DNA of 7,097 nucleotides from an uncultured Prevotellaceae bacterium (GTDB taxonomy: Bacteria > Bacteroidota > Bacteroidia > Bacteroidales > Muribaculaceae), in the NCBI GenBank assembly GCA_937904375.1, contig CALDIG010000322.1, positions 1 to 7,097 of the forward strand. The letters are read 5' to 3'. The position numbers were made by a program, and so were the translations under genes. Position 1 is the first letter of the stretch, and each line of letters starts with the position of its first letter. The notes below the pieces were generated by a model. The model made no database searches and was not told where the DNA came from. It worked only from the letters and a program-made list of their open reading frames with translations. This document shows, in pieces, positions 5,496-7,097 of this stretch.

Positions 5496-6569
5496 ATGCA
5501 GAAACATGGAAATAGATTCGGTACACACCGAGTAATTGAACCCGTAGGCGTACTGCCACAACCAGCCAACAAGCTTGACAACAACATGGATGAGATTTAT
5601 GACAACGAAATTCTCATCGACGTTCAAACTCTTAATATCGACTCGGCTTCGTTTACCGATATCCACAACTATGCCAAGAGTCAGGCGAAGAATCCCGACG
5701 ATGAGGCAGAGGTGATGGAGGAAATCAAGAAAGAGATGTTCCTCAACGTGGAACTTCAGGGCAAGCACCGCAACCGCCGCACCGGTTCGGGTGGTATGCT
5801 CCTGGGTACTGTAGAGAAGATTGGTGACGCTTTGAAGGGCAAAATCGACCTTAAAGAGGGCGATCGCATCGCCACTCTCGTATCGCTGTCGCTCACTCCA
5901 CTGCGCATCGACGAGATTCTCAACATCAAGGCCGACGTTGACCAGGTTGATATCAAGGGTAAGGCTATCCTCTTCGAGAGCGGCATCTATGCCAAAATTC
6001 CCGATGACATGCCCGAGAAATTGGCGTTGAGCGCACTCGACGTGGCAGGTGCTCCTGCTCAAACTGCTAAGCTGTGCCAGTATGGCCAGAATGTGGTTGT
6101 TCTTGGTGCTGGCGGCAAGAGCGGTATGCTGTGCTGCTACGAGGCTAAGAAACGTGTGGGCGTTACTGGTAAGGTGATTGGTCTCGCCAACAGCCCCAAA
6201 TCTACCCAGCGCATCAAAGACCTGGGCTTCTGCGACGTGGTAGAGAGCGTTGCCGGTATGACTCCTGTTCAGGTTTACGAATTGGTGAGCAAGCTCACCG
6301 ACGGCAAGATGGCCGACGTTACCATCAACTGCGTTAATGTTCCCGACTGCGAGATGACCGCTGTGCTCTGCACCCGCGACGACGGAGTGGTTTATTTCTT
6401 CTCGATGGCAACCAGCTTCACCAAGGCTGCTCTTGGTGCCGAGGGTATTGGTGCCGACACCAATATGATTATTGGTAACGGCTACACCAAGGGTCACGCC
6501 GAGTTCACTCTGCAAGAGCTGCGTGAGTGCCCCGAGCTGCGCAAGATTTTTGAGGAACTTTACGCTTAA
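5496..6569 (+). CDS. kdd: L-erythro-3,5-diaminohexanoate dehydrogenase (Kdd)
   Basis: Predicted NAD(P)-dependent oxidative deaminase converting L-erythro-3,5-diaminohexanoate to 3-keto-5-aminohexanoate and ammonia, supplying the Kce substrate. The 357-aa length is near the family's usual roughly 345 residues. The N-terminus GTHRVIEPVGVLPQPANKLDN is characteristic of Kdd. A Rossmann dinucleotide site is visible as VVVLGAGGKSG at residues 200-210 after a preceding catalytic-side domain containing TGSGGMLLGTV. The protein resembles medium-chain dehydrogenases in layout, but I see no clear set of zinc-binding Cys and His residues. The ATG sits 62 nt after kce. The stop is followed within three bases by a heptamer repeat array and then kamA. 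Adjacent kce and kamA confirm the pathway. Confidence 0.94.
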   Translation: MQKHGNRFGTHRVIEPVGVLPQPANKLDNNMDEIYDNEILIDVQTLNIDSASFTDIHNYAKSQAKNPDDEAEVMEEIKKEMFLNVELQGKHRNRRTGSGGMLLGTVEKIGDALKGKIDLKEGDRIATLVSLSLTPLRIDEILNIKADVDQVDIKGKAILFESGIYAKIPDDMPEKLALSALDVAGAPAQTAKLCQYGQNVVVLGAGGKSGMLCCYEAKKRVGVTGKVIGLANSPKSTQRIKDLGFCDVVESVAGMTPVQVYELVSKLTDGKMADVTINCVNVPDCEMTAVLCTRDDGVVYFFSMATSFTKAALGAEGIGADTNMIIGNGYTKGHAEFTLQELRECPELRKIFEELYA

Positions 6570-6571
6570 TT

Positions 6572-6627
6572 AATGCACAATGCATAATGCATAATGCACA
6601 ATTCATAATGCATAATGCACAATGCAT
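6572..6627. repeat. Eight tandem AATGCAY heptamers between kdd and kamA
   Basis: Starting three bases after the kdd stop there are exactly eight consecutive 7-nt units: AATGCAC, AATGCAT, AATGCAT, AATGCAC, AATTCAT, AATGCAT, AATGCAC, AATGCAT. One unit carries a single G-to-T change and the last base alternates C/T. A degenerate continuation with AAATGCAC ends at about 6643. TGCA and ATGCAT are self-complementary, so the array can fold in many registers. Short tandem heptamers of this look are familiar between genes of Bacteroidetes and cyanobacteria from general knowledge. It fills most of the 101-nt kdd-kamA gap. A direct function is not evident. Confidence 0.9.
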
Positions 6628-6670
6628 ATAATGTAAAATGCACATTTTGCTATCTGAAAACTTATAAATC

Positions 6671-7097
6671 ATGGCAGAATCAAGAAGAAAACAACTCTTT
6701 CCCGATGTTACCGACGAGCAGTGGAACGATTGGAAATGGCAGGTGCGCAACCGCATCGAGACTCTCGAAGACCTGAAGAAGTATATCAGCCTCACGCCCG
6801 AGGAGGAAGAGGGTGTTAAGAAGACCCTCTCCACCCTGCGCATGGCTATCACTCCTTACTACTTGAGTCTCATCAATCCTGATGACCCCAACGACCCAGT
6901 GCGCAAGCAGTGCATTCCCACAGGTCTTGAGACCCATCAGGCGGCAGCCGACCTTCTCGACCCGTTGCATGAGGACGAGGACTCGCCAACACCCGGCTTG
7001 ACACACCGTTATCCCGACCGTGTGCTGTTCCTCATCACCGATATGTGCTCGATGTACTGCCGCCACTGCACCCGTCGCCGCTTTGCCGGACAGACCG
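6671..7097 (+). CDS. kamA: L-lysine 2,3-aminomutase (KamA), N-terminal part, cut by the window end
   Basis: Radical SAM, PLP-dependent enzyme that interconverts L-lysine and L-beta-lysine, the first pathway step. Only 142 codons are present, about a third of the usual roughly 415 residues. They follow the Clostridium subterminale enzyme closely: WNDWKWQVRNRIET at about 18-31, LRMAITPYYLSLINP, and LTHRYPDRVLFLITDMCS. The iron-sulfur cluster motif CxxxCxxC is complete, with Cys126, Cys130 and Cys133 (125, 129 and 132 in C. subterminale as I recall), followed by TRRRFAGQ. The PLP lysine and substrate-binding residues lie beyond the window. The ATG at 6671 follows the heptamer array and a short A-rich leader, and the N-terminus MAESRRKQLFPDV aligns from the start, so the start is secure. 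The other pathway genes, kamD and kamE, are expected downstream. Confidence 0.96.
   Translation, partial: MAESRRKQLFPDVTDEQWNDWKWQVRNRIETLEDLKKYISLTPEEEEGVKKTLSTLRMAITPYYLSLINPDDPNDPVRKQCIPTGLETHQAAADLLDPLHEDEDSPTPGLTHRYPDRVLFLITDMCSMYCRHCTRRRFAGQT

Noticed and set aside
5295..6515. Long minus-strand open frame (406 codons) opposite kce and kdd
   Set aside because: It is antisense to Kdd, which is recognised along its whole length. Its translation has no familiar domain and arises from the codon bias of the plus-strand genes.
6572..6643. CRISPR-like array
   Set aside because: The 7-nt units abut directly with no spacers and there are no cas genes. It is a simple tandem repeat.

Overview
The window is a chimera of two unrelated genomes. 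Bases 1 to about 3180 look like the end of a ciliate macronuclear chromosome. They open with five and a half copies of the telomere heptamer CCCCAAT. A very A+T-rich spacer of under 100 nt follows, then one long uninterrupted gene (133-3030) for a 965-residue protein dominated by Asn, Lys, Glu and Ile, then an A+T-rich 3' flank. The CCCCAAT repeat, the single gene close to the telomere and the use of TAA, TAG and TGA only as stops point to a litostome ciliate such as a rumen entodiniomorphid (Entodinium and relatives). That taxon call rests on remembered knowledge of their telomeres and code, not on a search.

From about 3190 to the end the sequence is bacterial. Base composition jumps to roughly balanced G+C, genes are closely packed on one strand, there is a Bacteroidota-type promoter (TATATTTG -7 box), and start codons are preceded by A-rich stretches rather than Shine-Dalgarno sites. 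All five bacterial genes belong to anaerobic lysine fermentation to acetate and butyrate: atoD-like CoA-transferase subunit A (3410-4060), kal (4069-4458), kce (4600-5433), kdd (5496-6569) and the first third of kamA (6671 to the window end). The source is most likely an uncultured Bacteroidales; the genus cannot be read from the window.

The gene order is the reverse of the reaction order. KamA turns L-lysine into beta-lysine. A 5,6-aminomutase (kamD/kamE, expected beyond the window) makes 3,5-diaminohexanoate. Kdd oxidises that to 3-keto-5-aminohexanoate (5-amino-3-oxohexanoate). Kce condenses this with acetyl-CoA to give acetoacetate and 3-aminobutyryl-CoA. Kal removes ammonia to give crotonyl-CoA, and the AtoD/AtoA transferase moves CoA onto acetoacetate. 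The partner subunit AtoA is not next to atoD. Two intergenic gaps carry repeats: a composite inverted/direct repeat between kal and kce, and eight tandem AATGCAY heptamers between kdd and kamA.

The simplest reading of the whole is an artificial join, for example a whole-genome-amplification or assembly chimera from a rumen ciliate sample with engulfed or attached bacteria. A real transfer of a bacterial operon into a ciliate chromosome is possible but unsupported, because the bacterial half keeps bacterial promoter, composition and operon structure. I found no clearly new biological system. The unrecognised ciliate protein, the junction and the intergenic repeats are what deserve a second look.
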